Source: Limnanthes douglasii subsp. nivea (lineage: Eukaryota; Streptophyta; Magnoliopsida; Brassicales; Limnanthaceae). Taken from it: 64,000 bases of DNA. The first letter of the stretch is position 1. Each line of letters opens with the position of its first letter. Positions 45,414 to 56,230 of the stretch are shown piece by piece. The DNA lies in the NCBI GenBank assembly GCA_036936605.1, contig JAUPFV010000004.1, positions 180,686,807 to 180,750,806 on the forward strand, in the 5' to 3' direction. The notes beneath the pieces were generated by a model. The model was not told where the DNA came from and made no database searches. It was given only the letters and a program-made list of their open reading frames with translations. Made by a program: the position numbers and the translations under genes.

Positions 45414-46479
45414 ATAACTGTGATAGAGTTTGGTATTTCCATCACTATCACTTAACCATGAGTTAAAACATTTATGTTTCCAATAGCTTTACTCATCCTT
45501 CAAAGCAAGGATGAGGATGCTATTAGCTTTTGACAGATTAGCTTTTGAAACATCATCTTTTATAGTTTGATGAAGCAACTCACAATTTTCTACAGCAGTA
45601 ATAGCTTCTTTTACCTTACTGAATATGTTTCCAAAAGAAGAAAAGTTCCAGTTTTTTAAATGCTTTTTCAGTCTTTTCAGTTTGTACCAAAATATGGTAC
45701 TGTCCTCACCATTACAGTGTTTAGACCAGCTCTGACTCACACAAGACATGAAGTCAGGGTGGTTTGTCCATGCATTTAGAAATTTAAATGAACCCTTTCT
45801 TTGATTAGACAACACATTAGAGTTTTTTTTAATTGAAATTAGTAGAAGAGCATGGTCAGAACAAGTTCTGACCATGTGACAAACCTGTATGCTTAAGTTG
45901 TTAAGCATATATTGATTAGTCAATACCCAGTCTAATCTCTTTCAGTTGGTGTTGTTGCTCCATGTATACCGTGAGCCACTGTGAGCAGGTACCTCTAAGT
46001 CACACTGTCTTATGAAGTCATTGAATTCCTCAGCACTTGCCCCATCATAATTCATACAGTGGAGCTGATCATCAGGGCATCTAGTAGTATTGAAGTCCCC
46101 AGCAAGTATCCAGCTCTCATTACAGGTAATGTTACTTAGATGTCCCCAAAGCAACCTTCTCTGAGTTCTTAGGTTACTTGCATAAACAGAAGTGAAACTA
46201 CAATTATCAGAAGCATAATTAATGTTAACATGTAAATACTGATCTTGGTCCTCAATAACAGCAACCCCAACATCACTAGACCAAAATATCCATATTTTGT
46301 TAGATGTATTAGCAACGTAGTTCTCAAGACCAATCCTTCTTGCCACCAGCTCTACCTTATCAACCCTTGCCATAGGCTCCTGAATAGTCACCATTTTTAC
46401 ATTCTCCTTTTTAATAATGTCCCTTAGCCTTGCTATAGTAGGATTGTTGTGTACTCCACGTGCATTCCAGCTAATGAAG

Positions 46480-47751
46480 TTAATCATCATCTGATGCAGA
46501 GCTTTTTAGAACCTTGTCTCTCTTCCTAAGAGAATTTATTGTCAGATTTCTTGAGTTATTCTTTTGTGCTGATTTTATTTTCCTAGATATGACAGTTTCA
46601 AATTCTTGATCAATACCATTTGAACTAGCTCTTGGAGAAGGATTATGACTTCCAACCATTCTTATACGAGGAGAAGCCAGAGAGTTATCAAGACAGTTCT
46701 CCTCCACCTCAATGTTTTGGAGAGCACTGATTATATCAGGCTCATTTATGGACGCAGATTTAGCTTTCACAGGGCTCCCAACACTAGTTGAAGGACAGGA
46801 AACATAAGAACGATCTTTCTTTGTAACAATAGACTTTAGCTTTCTTCTATATACTTGTGCAAAAGTTTGGACCTTAGTGGTCTTTGTCTCTTTGTCAATC
46901 TTGGCTACATCTTGTACAGACTCATGTAAACCTTCAGTTCTTTCAATAATATCATCGCCTTCCTTCATCTTCTTGGATTCCTGAACTAAATTCTTTTTGC
47001 ATTTATCTCCATCGTGACCAATATGATGACACATCATGCAGTAACTTGGCGCATTTTTGTAACTTACATTAATCAAGAACTCCTTTCTGTCTCCAAAACC
47101 CACTGATAACTTCCTCTTAAGAATGCAAGAAACATCGACTTCAATCAACGCAAAACAAGCGTTCCAACTTGCCCTATTCAGGTCAGGTACAACAACATGA
47201 TGAACAAAGCCAATTGATGAAGCCATAGCATGTATTACATCACTGTTATACATGAACTCTTCTAATTTCTCAAAACGCACCCACAAGAGAGCTAATGGGC
47301 ACTCAAAGTTTCTTGAACTTTTAGGGCACCATTTAATAACTCGCATGAGTTTACCATCCACCTTCCAGAATCGATTAACCCACAATCGCCCAGCATCCTT
47401 CAAAGTCGAAAACTCTACCTGTATCTGTCTGGAATCAATCGTGAAGTACGTATACTGCCCTATAAACTTGAATGATTCAAGAAACGATTGAAAGGATTGC
47501 TTCTTGGGGATACCCTCATTAAACTTAACAATAAGCGTTGTTCTTGATTGTTTACATAAATCAGTTAGCACCTGATTAGAGAAGCTAATCTTGTTGTGAT
47601 CAGAATGCACTGAAACCATTAACGGAACAAACTCAGCAGTTGCACCCTTAGACCTAACCACATCAATATACCGTCTGTTCGACGTAGCCTCTTGTGATGC
47701 AGCAACCGTACCACCCAAAGGAGGAAACATACCATTATCTTGCAAATTCAT
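46480..47751 (-). CDS. LINE-2 ORF1 protein (DUF4283-like domain, CCHC zinc knuckle)
   Basis: 423 residues from ATG 47751 to TAA 46482-46480, intact. About residues 60-180 form the DUF4283-type segment (TTLIVKFNEGIPKKQSFQSF, WVNRFWKVDGKLMRVIKWCP), typical of plant LINE and related transposon proteins. A zinc knuckle CMMCHHIGHDGDKC (C-x2-C-x4-H-x4-C) lies around residue 240. The C-terminal half is charged and Ser-rich, ending SASDDD. It is expected to bind LINE RNA as the particle protein. Its stop overlaps the start of ORF2 by 11 bases, so ORF2 is probably reached by reinitiation or a similar route. Confidence 0.9.
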   Translation of the reverse strand: MNLQDNGMFPPLGGTVAASQEATSNRRYIDVVRSKGATAEFVPLMVSVHSDHNKISFSNQVLTDLCKQSRTTLIVKFNEGIPKKQSFQSFLESFKFIGQYTYFTIDSRQIQVEFSTLKDAGRLWVNRFWKVDGKLMRVIKWCPKSSRNFECPLALLWVRFEKLEEFMYNSDVIHAMASSIGFVHHVVVPDLNRASWNACFALIEVDVSCILKRKLSVGFGDRKEFLINVSYKNAPSYCMMCHHIGHDGDKCKKNLVQESKKMKEGDDIIERTEGLHESVQDVAKIDKETKTTKVQTFAQVYRRKLKSIVTKKDRSYVSCPSTSVGSPVKAKSASINEPDIISALQNIEVEENCLDNSLASPRIRMVGSHNPSPRASSNGIDQEFETVISRKIKSAQKNNSRNLTINSLRKRDKVLKSSASDDD

Positions 47752-47870
47752 GATTACACGACACGATCAGCCACCAAGCAATGCCTACTAACTCAGAAGA
47801 ACTGAGCCCAATAGTAGTGAGAAAAATTGGATATTGTATCAGAGAGGTTAAGCCATCCTAAATTAAATAT

Positions 47871-48133
47871 GAGATTTAAAAAAAAGAGGTGAAAGATCGC
47901 TAAGACCTAGCGGTGGCAATAGTATGTAAAACTCAAGGTGTTTTATTGACGAATAACATATATATACTAAATAGAAATCTTTTTAATATACAAATACGAA
48001 CATGAATAACAAACAATAGAATACCAATAGGAAATAACATCATGAACACACAAAATAAACAACACAAATAATCGTATACGGTAATATATAATATAATATA
48101 TCGCGATCAAGCAACACATATAATATATCGCGA
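47871..48133. other. 3' flank of the mARC gene
   Basis: AT-rich spacer between the LINE-2 target duplication and the stop codon of the MOSC gene. It should contain the 3' UTR and polyadenylation signals. A 23-25 bp direct repeat (ATAATATATCGCGATCAAGC) lies at about 48095-48140 and includes the stop-codon region. Confidence 0.5.
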
Positions 48134-49661
48134 TCAAGCAGTTGCATCTGCTGCGGACGAGACGCTCTTGAGGACAAAGATAGGATCACCAACTCTAACA
48201 ATGTTCTCCTTATTACCACTAAGCCCGTCCTCCCAAACTAGGTTCTTCCCAAAGTAGATCTGCCACATCCTTTCCTTTGGTTATGTTATATTCATTTCTA
48301 CACAAATTGTATAATTCCGATATCTTACCTTTCCCTGTTGTTTTTTGTCCGGACGTAAAACTTTATCCGATCTAAATGTCATGAGAGTTTCGTTTGGCTC
48401 AGTTCCCTGGACTAAACTCTCTTGATTAATCGTAGGCACCTAAGAAAAAAGAGTTTGGGTAACATCTAAATACAAAGTGTGATATCGCTTATGTTAATAT
48501 ACAAGCCCAATCAATTATACGTGTACCTTGCAGCGGGAGCATAACTTGACGCCACGAAAGACAAAGTTGTCTATCCTAATCTCGCTCCAGAGGTCTTCAG
48601 CATAAGGTTCGTAACCATCAACAAGAATGCTAGCCCATCATATTATAAACAAGATTGAACAGAATCAAGTAGACAGGACAAGGAGATATTATACAATTAG
48701 CAATATAGATAAGTGATAGATACTTGGGTCTGAAACGGTTGACTGTTACTGGCTCCTTGAGAAGCTTGTTTAGCGCATCGAGTGATCCCTGCCAGAATGT
48801 GTTTACAAGATGACATGAGCTGTATAGTTCAGTATATATTTCTATATCTAAATATGGTACCTGAGAAAGCAATAGAAATGGAAATAAATCTGCAAACATT
48901 GTGAAGTGACCAGCAGCATATTGTGGATCCACAGGTCTTGCTTCAGAGCCTGTAATTACCACATGTAAAGGATATCACTATTGGTGTTAAATAAACGACA
49001 TGATGTTATGATCATCCAAGCCAACCTGCATTGAAACGAACAAGCCGGCTTGGTTTCTGAAGATAATCAGAAAACCATTGAGAGGCTTCCTGCCCTTGAT
49101 CCAACGCAGATCCAGACCATTCCCACATTGAGACACCGTCGGCTATCTGCCCTGGTCTGCCCAACGATACCTTAAGCACATTCATCCCTGGAGCTTTTAG
49201 TACTGTACACAAAAGATGAGACATTTTTATATTGAAAATAATAAAATATAACTAATGAAATACTGATTTTAATTTAGAATTTAGTTGATTAGATAAAGAA
49301 ATTTGATCGAGTTATACCCATATAGGATTCTTCTGTAGGTTCCCAATCCTTCAGAAAGGCCTCTTCTGGGATATTAACCTCAACCAAAGCAAGTGTCGGT
49401 TCATTTCTTTGAGTGTAAGCTCTACCTTTTGCATTAACAACCACCCAGTTTCTGTCCCATCGAAATCCTGCTAAACAAAAGAGAAATAAGTCATGCCCTG
49501 ATTTCTGCCACGAAATTTAGCGAAGAATTGAATAAAGATTAACAAAAACATGAAACCGGAGAGAGATGTTAGTCACCAGTAGGAGTAAGAGACGCTTGTG
49601 AAACTGATATTCCCCGGCATGATTTGATAGGATACACAAAGAGCGATGTTACTTCTCCCAT
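48134..49661 (-). CDS. mARC: MOSC-domain protein, mARC (amidoxime-reducing component) type, eight exons
   Basis: Exons on the minus strand: 49661-49577, 49467-49318, 49202-49026, 48949-48861, 48788-48724, 48629-48527, 48439-48329, 48259-48134. All junctions are GT-AG and phases match, giving 301 residues from MGEVTSLFVYPIKSCRGISV to SSAADATA-TGA. The N-terminal part (about 1-115) is the MOSC N-terminal beta barrel (WDRNWVVVNAKGRAYTQR). The MOSC domain follows (FRPNILVDGYEPYAEDLW) with GVKLCSRCKVPT (Cys 219 and 222) holding the expected molybdenum-ligand cysteine, and RSDKVL and GKIYFGKNLVW. mARC proteins bind molybdenum cofactor and reduce N-hydroxylated compounds using cytochrome b5 and its reductase. 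The sequence matches Arabidopsis At5g44720/At1g30910 closely from memory. No long transit peptide is seen. Confidence 0.93.
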
Positions 49662-49718
49662 TTTCTGAAAATCTAAACACACTCAAAAAACGTATTTTGT
49701 GACATTTAAAATACCAGG

Positions 49719-49901
49719 AATGGCTGGGAAGCGGTCCACCACAATGCCACTGAAGCCTGCAAGTGACGTTGCAAATATTGATCTTATTGGTGGGAATTTC
49801 AGTGGTGGACTGGCCATTGCTGGTAGTATTTTAATATGTTCAACTTTTTCATTGATGTAAACAACTTTGCTGGCATCATGGTGGACCGCTTCCCAGCCAT
49901 T
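49719..49901. repeat. Inverted repeat / hairpin, 23-bp perfect stem, upstream of mARC
   Basis: Left arm 49719-49749 starts AATGGCTGGGAAGCGGTCCA; right arm 49871-49901 is its reverse complement at 29 of 31 positions, the first 23 being perfect. The loop is 121 nt. A shorter third relative, in the same sense as the right arm, lies at about 49800-49823 (CAGTGGTGGACTGGCCATTG). The right arm is farther from mARC; the left end lies 58 bp upstream of the mARC ATG. This could be a young inverted duplication, a microRNA-like precursor or a small transposon remnant. I do not recognise the arm sequence. Confidence 0.75.
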
Positions 49902-49929
49902 GCTTTTTAGATACGTTATGCTGGACACT

Positions 49930-52530
49930 TTCTACGCAAAGATATATAGAAAAATTATATCTTACCCGTCTCGTTGGTTTTTAACAAGTCGTTTGAAAAA
50001 AAGTTTTGAATAGTAATTAAGGCATTGCCTATCCACTTTTGGTCCGGGAAAGAAAATGAACTTATTTGGAAGATAAAAGAGGAGAGGGAAAAGGTTTTTA
50101 TTTTTTATATAGGTTTAATTTTTTTTAGGGTTATTTTCTATCAAATATATAAAATATTTAGAAATTCTTATTTAGTGTCTCTTAGTTTGACTAATTCCAT
50201 AAGGTACATTTTATTTAACTATTGACAAAAATAACCCCCTTTAACCTTGTACCAAATTGTCCACCCAGATTCGCCGTAACCCTAATTGATACGGATTTTA
50301 ACGAAGAAGAAAGATATTGATGCCGTCATTAGAGACACACTTAACAAGCTTCTCGTCCTTCGATTTGGTCTTTCGATTTGGTCTTTCCGATTTTGTTTGC
50401 CTCCCGCTCGACGAAATAGTATTTACTCATCTCACTTTCAAATAGAATATTTGATTCAGGTACCGTAATGCAATGTATTGACATATGCTACAACTTCCGA
50501 AATCCGCTGGAGAAGTATCAAATTCACGACTATAACAATAATAAGTGTAGATGCGGATAATGTGGAGGTTTATGTTAAGTATTTCAACATCACTTTGATT
50601 CCATCGACTCTATTTTTCTTCAATGCACATCATATGAAAATGGATTATGAGTAATTTGTTTATTCGATAGTATATATATGTTTGTATATATATATATATT
50701 GAATTCATTGCAATGATTGAGATTTTTACTTGTGATATACGACTGCAGATCAAACAAATGGGTCGATGCTTTTCATGCGAAACAGGGCTTCATTGATGTT
50801 GCTGAGGTAATTTTGAGCTCTAATGAAGTGTTTGATATTGTTATGTTGTTTGATCATGCTTATTATGATTACGATTCTATAGATATTGTGTTTTGTTTTT
50901 TATATTGAGTTCCATTTGTAATTTAAATAATCACGAACAACAATAAGAACAAGCCCATGGACTACCTTGAATTCAATAACAGAAGATGTAAATGCATTAG
51001 GAAACAATTCGGTCAATCTAAATATCATCATTATTCTACCGACCGATTATTAAAATTTTGAAAATTAATCCCTCAATATCGATCATACAATCATAGTCTC
51101 CATGAACTCACTATGTTTGGTGATTTTGATTATGTGGTTAATATCATTAGGCTAAAAGTACTAGCCGTGTGTGATTATACTAACTCCGAGACTACTACTA
51201 GTAGTATTATATTTGATTATCTTCTCATCGTGGTTTGATATCTCTAACGAACAATGAGTTACCCATTCGATTTTTTAAGCCAATTTTGACCAACCGATTA
51301 AAGATAGATTTCTTTTGTTAGGTTTTTGTTAGATAAACTTAATCTTCAGTATTGGGCTGTTTCGTGTTTTAAAGTATAAAGATGTTTGATCGCAAAAGTG
51401 GGGCCAAAATTCTGTTGTATTTGGATAAAACTATGTAGTAAATTATAGTCCATCTATTACAGACTAGATCATGATGGTAGATTTATGAGAAAGTGTGATT
51501 TATGTTCTAGTCTAGCATTTAGAAATTGGATTTCATACAATTTAGAAATGACCCGATTTTAAATCAGTCAAGATTTTACCCCCCTTCTCGAATTTGTCGA
51601 TTTGTAGTTCTAATAATCGATACATGCATCAGCAAAATAAATTCTAAAAATCGTCACTTCTTTAAAGGATATGTTGAAAATTGGTTATTTGCATCTCATC
51701 TCGCACATTATTGTTTGGGACTTATATATAGTATGCTTTCACGAAGCTCTTTAAACAAAATTTGTTTCTTTACGGTGCAGTCAATATTCCGGGAGAAATG
51801 AAAGGCAAGCTAATTGTGAATGACCTTTTAGCACCAGAATTGATACCACGATATCAATTGTTGTACAAAGATGTCTGGAAAAATTATGTTCGTAGCTTTA
51901 CCTGTGGGACAAATATGATTACATATTCTAGTTTGATATATTTAAGTGTTTTTGCGATTTTTTGAGTTGTAGAAATGATTTTGCTGTGTTAAGTTTGTTG
52001 TTGGGTATACATTATATAAGAAAATCCATTCTTGTAGTGAAGGTTTAAGGGTCTTGATTCGTTCATATTAGAGAACACCGAAGATAATCTCAACCCCTGG
52101 CCTTGGTAACTACATCTCTGGTGCTATCCTTTTTTAGGGTACTCTTTACCAGTCCACTGTTGATGGTAAAAAAATTATCGATGTTCTTATTGAGCAAACC
52201 ATTATTCATGGTATCTATTGTACTATTATTTTATTTATATTTACCTTTTTATTATTCAACAAATAAACAATAACAACATTTGGTGCCTCTTACTGGTTCT
52301 AACAATGAGTCATGAAGTTCTTGACGTTCTTACACAATGGGTCATAGAATGTAATAATTGGTAAGACATTCTTGCAGAATGAGTCATGGAATATAATGAT
52401 TGATAAGAGTAACTGGTTTATTATTCTTATTTCTATTGTTATTCATCATACGAGTAACATGATTAGGTTTTATATATTTCAAATGAATGACATGATCTAG
52501 TTTCGTTAATCTAAACAACTAAAAAAATTA
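49930..52530. other. Intergenic DNA with two exon-like stretches of unknown origin
   Basis: Mostly AT-rich. One stretch at about 50750-50807 (NKWVDAFHAKQGFIDVAE) is flanked by CTGCAG and GTAATT, like an exon. A second at about 51781-51920 (NIPGEMKGKLIVNDLLAPEL, IPRYQLLYKDVWKNYVRSF) follows GGTGCAG. Neither belongs to a family I recognise and they cannot be joined into one gene by eye. They may be relics of a host gene or transposon. Confidence 0.3.
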
Positions 52531-52538
52531 ACAAAAAT

Positions 52539-53700
52539 CTCAATTAACTTTAAAATAATCGGTTTCGACCGACAATAACACAACATAATGATCATATGTT
52601 TTTGTTTTCAAAATGGAGAAAACATGTTATAATTATAGTTTTTCTCATGTCCAGAATTCGTTCTTATTATTTTTAGGAATAACATTACTACTAATTTTTT
52701 TTATAGGAGTAACAATTTTATAACTGTTATTTTTTATAAGAGTAACGGTTTAATTATTGTTATTTTTTATAGAAGTAATGATTTTATTACTGTTATTTCT
52801 GATAAGAGTAACAGTTTTATTACTGTTGTTCATCATACGAGTAACATGATTAATTTTTTATTTTAAAACGAATAACAAAATTTATTTTCTAAACAACTCA
52901 ATTTTGTTTTATCAATTTTGTTTTATCATACGAGTAAGATGATTAAATGAATAACAAGATTTATTTCGTTAATATGAGCAACTCAATTTTTTTTTATCAA
53001 AAGTGAATAACATGATTCATTTTCGTTAATCTAACAACTCAAATAATTAATGAAAGTCTCAATTAACTCTAAAATAATCGATTTTGACCAACAATAACAC
53101 AAGCTACTCATCATTTTTTTTTAAATAGAAAAAACATGTTATAGTTACAATTTTTATCATGTCCAAGTTTTGAAAATATTTGTTGTATTTTGTTCTTATT
53201 TCTTTTAGGAATAACATTTCTACTGACATTTTTTATAAGAGTAACGGTTTTATTACTATTATTTTTTATAAGAGTAACAGTTTTATTATTGTTATTCATC
53301 ATACAAGTAACATGGTTATTTTTTTGTATCTTTGAAGGAATAATAAAATTTATTTTCCAAACAACTCATTTTTTTTTATAAAAAATGAATAACGTGATTC
53401 ATTTTCGTTAATTTTTAAAACTAAAAAAACTTAACGAAAGTCTCAATTAAATCTAAAATAATCGATTTCAACCGAAAATAACACAAACTAATGATTGTAT
53501 ATTTTGTTTTCTAAATAAAAAATACATTTTATAGTTACAATTTTTATCATGTCCAAGTTTTGAAATTTTTTGTTGTATTTTATTCTTATTTATTTCAGAA
53601 TAACATTATTACTGACATTTTTTTATAAGAGTAACAGTTTTATTAGTTTTATTTCTGATAAGAGTAACAGTTTTATTACTGTTATTCATCATACAAGTAA
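52539..53700. repeat. Imperfect tandem repeat, ~380-520-bp units, three copies
   Basis: The string CTCAATTAACTYTAAAATAATCG starts copies at about 52539, 53058 and 53442. Each continues through an ACCRACAATAACACAA part, an AAAACATGTTATAGTTAC part and CATGTCCAAGTTTTG. Several shorter repeats of ATAAGAGTAACAGTTTTATT and CATACRAGTAACATGATT follow. The spacing difference (519 versus 384 bp) reflects extra copies of the inner motif. Confidence 0.75.
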
Positions 53701-53715
53701 CATAATTACTATGTT

Positions 53716-54150
53716 ATTGGTGGTCGTGGTGGTCTTGGTGATGATGGTGGTGGTGGTTGTCGTGGTGGTGGTCGTGGTGGTGGTGGTGGTGTTGGTGGTG
53801 GTGGTCGTGGTGGTGGTGGTGGTAGTCGTGGTCGTGGTGGTGCTCGTGATGGTGGTGGTGGTCGTGGTAGTTGTGGTTGTGATGGTGGTGGTGGTAGTTA
53901 GTGGTTGTGGTGGTGGTGGTGGTCGTCGTGGTCGTGATGGTCGTGATGGTGGTTGTTGTGGTAGTGGTGGTGGTGGTGGTGATGGTCGTGGTGGTGGTGG
54001 TGGTGGTTATGTTTGTCGTGGTGGTGGTGGTGGTAGTCGTGGTGGTGGTGGTGGTGGTGGTCGTGGTCATGGTGATGCTCGTGATGGTGATGGTGGTGGT
54101 CGTGGTTGTGATGGTGGTGGTTGTGGTAGTGGTGGTGGTGGTGGTGGTTT
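53716..54150. repeat. GGT-rich low-complexity block
   Basis: About 430 bp of GGTGGTGGT interrupted by CGT, GAT, AGT and TGT triplets, almost devoid of C outside CGT. It keeps several frames open (Val- or Gly-rich on plus, His- or Thr-rich on minus). These are by-products of the repeat, not evidence of a protein. Confidence 0.92.
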
Positions 54151-54289
54151 TTTAATTGGAGGGGTGTTTTTGTACATAAAAAATATCTTGTACACCTATT
54201 AGAATTATGAAAGTTTGTTGTATGTATCAAGAATTTTAAAATATTTGATGTATCCCTTATAAAGTTATCCTTTTTTTATTGTATATTAA

Positions 54290-56230
54290 AATAGTAATAA
54301 TAGTAATGTCATTGATGATGTATTGATTAATTTAGTTTTTTTAATAATTATTTTAATTATTTTATTGAATTTTTTAGTTCATAATTAAGATCCAATATTA
54401 TTTTGGTTTTTTTATTAATTATCTTGGACAATATTAATAATAGTAATCTTCGATACTCCCTCAAGTTGAATAGTCGGGTTTCTAATATTCAACATGTTCA
54501 AAATTGTAGTGAAGATTCGTTATATTATAACTTTAGTCACGATGTCTGCTAGTTGATCCTCCGATCTTTCAAAATGAAGTTCAATTGTACCATCTTTAAT
54601 TTGTTTTCTTTTAAAAAGTGTCAATCTACTTCCATATGTATAGTCTTGTCGCGATGAATAGGATTTTCCGAGATACTTATTGTTGCTTTATTGTCACACT
54701 TGAGTTAACTCGGAAAAGATGATGGAAATCCAATTTCAACCATTAATTTCTTGATCCACACGATTACGTTTACTCCTTTAGAAATTCCTAAGAATTCTGC
54801 CTCAACATTCGAAAGTGCCATCACTTAGTTCTTTTTGCTTCTTTATGTCACTAAGTTTCCCCCAACTAGCATAAAGTAACCAGATGTAGACCTACAATCA
54901 TTTGGATTACCAACCTAATCTGCATCAGTGTATTCTTCAACATTTAGATACCCATTTGTTTTAAACATAATTTCATTCCGTGGCGTACCTTTTAAATATC
55001 GTACTATCTTCATGATTGCTTCTATATGATCCAATAGTGGTTTATGCATAAATTGGCTTACAACACCAACTACATAGGTTATGTCTGGTCGAGTATGTGC
55101 CTAGTAAATTAGTTTTCCAATTAGTCGTTGATATCTTTATCTTTCTGTGAGGTCATCACGGTCAACCATTCCCGACCTATAATTAACCTGCATTAGAGTC
55201 TCTGCTGGTTTATAATCAACCATTCATGTTTCTACAAGTAAATCAACAATATACTTCCTCTGAGATATAAAGATCTATTTGTTGGAACGTAAAACCTCGA
55301 TTCCTAAAAAGTATTTAAACCCTCCTAGATCCTTTATCTCAAATTCTGCAAAGAAGTTCTTCTTTAGCCTGATGAAATAGTCAATTTTGTTTTGTTGAAA
55401 CTTAGAATAAAACTCGAATTGTGCCTATCTTTACAACTTGAGAAAAAAATTCAGAATAATCAGTTTCATAAGTCTGTGTGTATCATTTAGCCACAAGTCG
55501 AGCCTTGTATCTCTTTATGGTTTTATTAGCTTTATGTTTGATAGTGAAGACCCATCTACATCCGACCGATTTTTTTCCTGTTGGAAGTTTTCATTTCTTC
55601 GAAGTACTATTATTTGCAATGGAATCCATTTCGATATTCATAACCAGCCTCCATTCATTTTTTTGTTGCTTCTTGGACAATTTTTAAAATTTCATGGGTG
55701 TGGAGAATTGTAGTAAATACCTTTTCCTCTTTAGACATGCTCCCTCTAACCAAGTTTCTCATAGAAAATCTTTTGGCTCGAGGAACATGTTTCGGTGAGT
55801 AATGTGTAGGTGGTACTCCACGATTATTCTTTCGAGGCAAAACATATCTACTTTCTTCGGAAACATGTACACTGATATAAAAATTTACATAATCATCAAT
55901 TATAGGGGAAGCAATTGGACTAAATGGTTCCCTTACCTCTTTTAGGACATCATTTCAAGGTTGATCATTGGTAGGTATGAAGGCATTGATCTGTTCTATG
56001 TTGATGGTTGGCTCTGTGGATACAATATTTAAAAGGATCGTGAAACTTAACCAACCTAGTAATTCACCTCCGTTCTCTCCTTGAACACGAGGTTGGGTAA
56101 GATAGTAGAAATCTGACTTAAAGAATCCACAATCCATGGTGAAATATCTGCGATGATTGACTAGATTATAACACCGATAACCTTTTTGATGAAGTGCATA
56201 GCCCACAATTTGATGGAATAATTTCTACCA
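54290..56230 (-). mobile_element. Ty1/Copia 3' half remnant, minus strand
   Basis: Minus-strand fragments: integrase C-terminus MGYALHQKGYRCYNLVNHRR (56206), linker (55655-55840), RT pieces, then RNase H pieces. The RNase H pieces include relics of the AD-AGNPDDRRSTSGY box near 54890 and of the KHIEVDRHF box near 54640. The coding part ends at a purine-rich CAACTTGAGGGAG (54455-54470), after which the AT-rich segment 54290-54458 may be 3' LTR sequence. Frames are broken throughout. The gag-protease-integrase core is absent here. Confidence 0.75.

Larger units (their letters stand above)
31404..46490 (-). pseudogene. LINE-2 ORF2 (endonuclease, RT, RNase H), three stops, split by E2
   Basis: Starts at ATG 46490 (MMINFISWNARGVHNN); 1,359 codons when E2 (34409-45413 plus one ATAAC copy) is disregarded. 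Endonuclease boxes: ISWNARG, IQEP, LAGDFNTTR, CSDHALL. RT boxes: QLDMTKAFDKLSH, RQGDPLSPCLFILAEEALL and an intact AFADDVVIFS. The C-terminus has an RNase H domain: LKINADGACDFTGEATGG, AERRALMEALL, DIDVDSLSLV and ENMAADWVSKH. In-frame stops are TGA at 45944-45942, TAA at 45491-45489 and TAG at 32147-32145. All three flanking segments stay in one frame, so decay is by point mutation only. E2 separates the endonuclease-linker part from the RT. Confidence 0.92.
31166..47854 (-). mobile_element. L1-like LINE with RNase H (LINE-2 of window), split by E2
   Basis: A full-length minus-strand element of about 5.68 kb once E2 and one copy of its 5-bp duplication are removed. It is bounded by a 16-bp direct repeat ATCCTAAATTAAATAT at 31150-31165 and 47855-47870, its own target-site duplication. 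The 3' end is the short T run at 31166-31172 (poly-A tail on the element strand). Order: 103-bp leader, ORF1 (47751-46480), ORF2 (46490-31404, interrupted by E2 at 34409-45413). Three nonsense codons in ORF2 make it inactive even without E2. The two LINEs in the window have similar organisation but are clearly diverged. Confidence 0.93.

Noticed and set aside
49719..49901. Assignment of the hairpin to a known microRNA family (miR482/2118, miR394)
   Set aside because: Arm sequences do not match the mature sequences I recall and the loop is longer than usual.
49683..49928. 81-codon ORF through the hairpin, possibly an upstream exon of mARC
   Set aside because: The mARC frame starts with a complete MOSC N-terminus at 49661; the ORF begins with GTG and shows no family match.
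53570..54230. Long Val/Gly-rich and His/Thr-rich ORFs on both strands
   Set aside because: They arise from the GGT repeat, which has no stops in most frames; there is no domain-like sequence outside the repeat.
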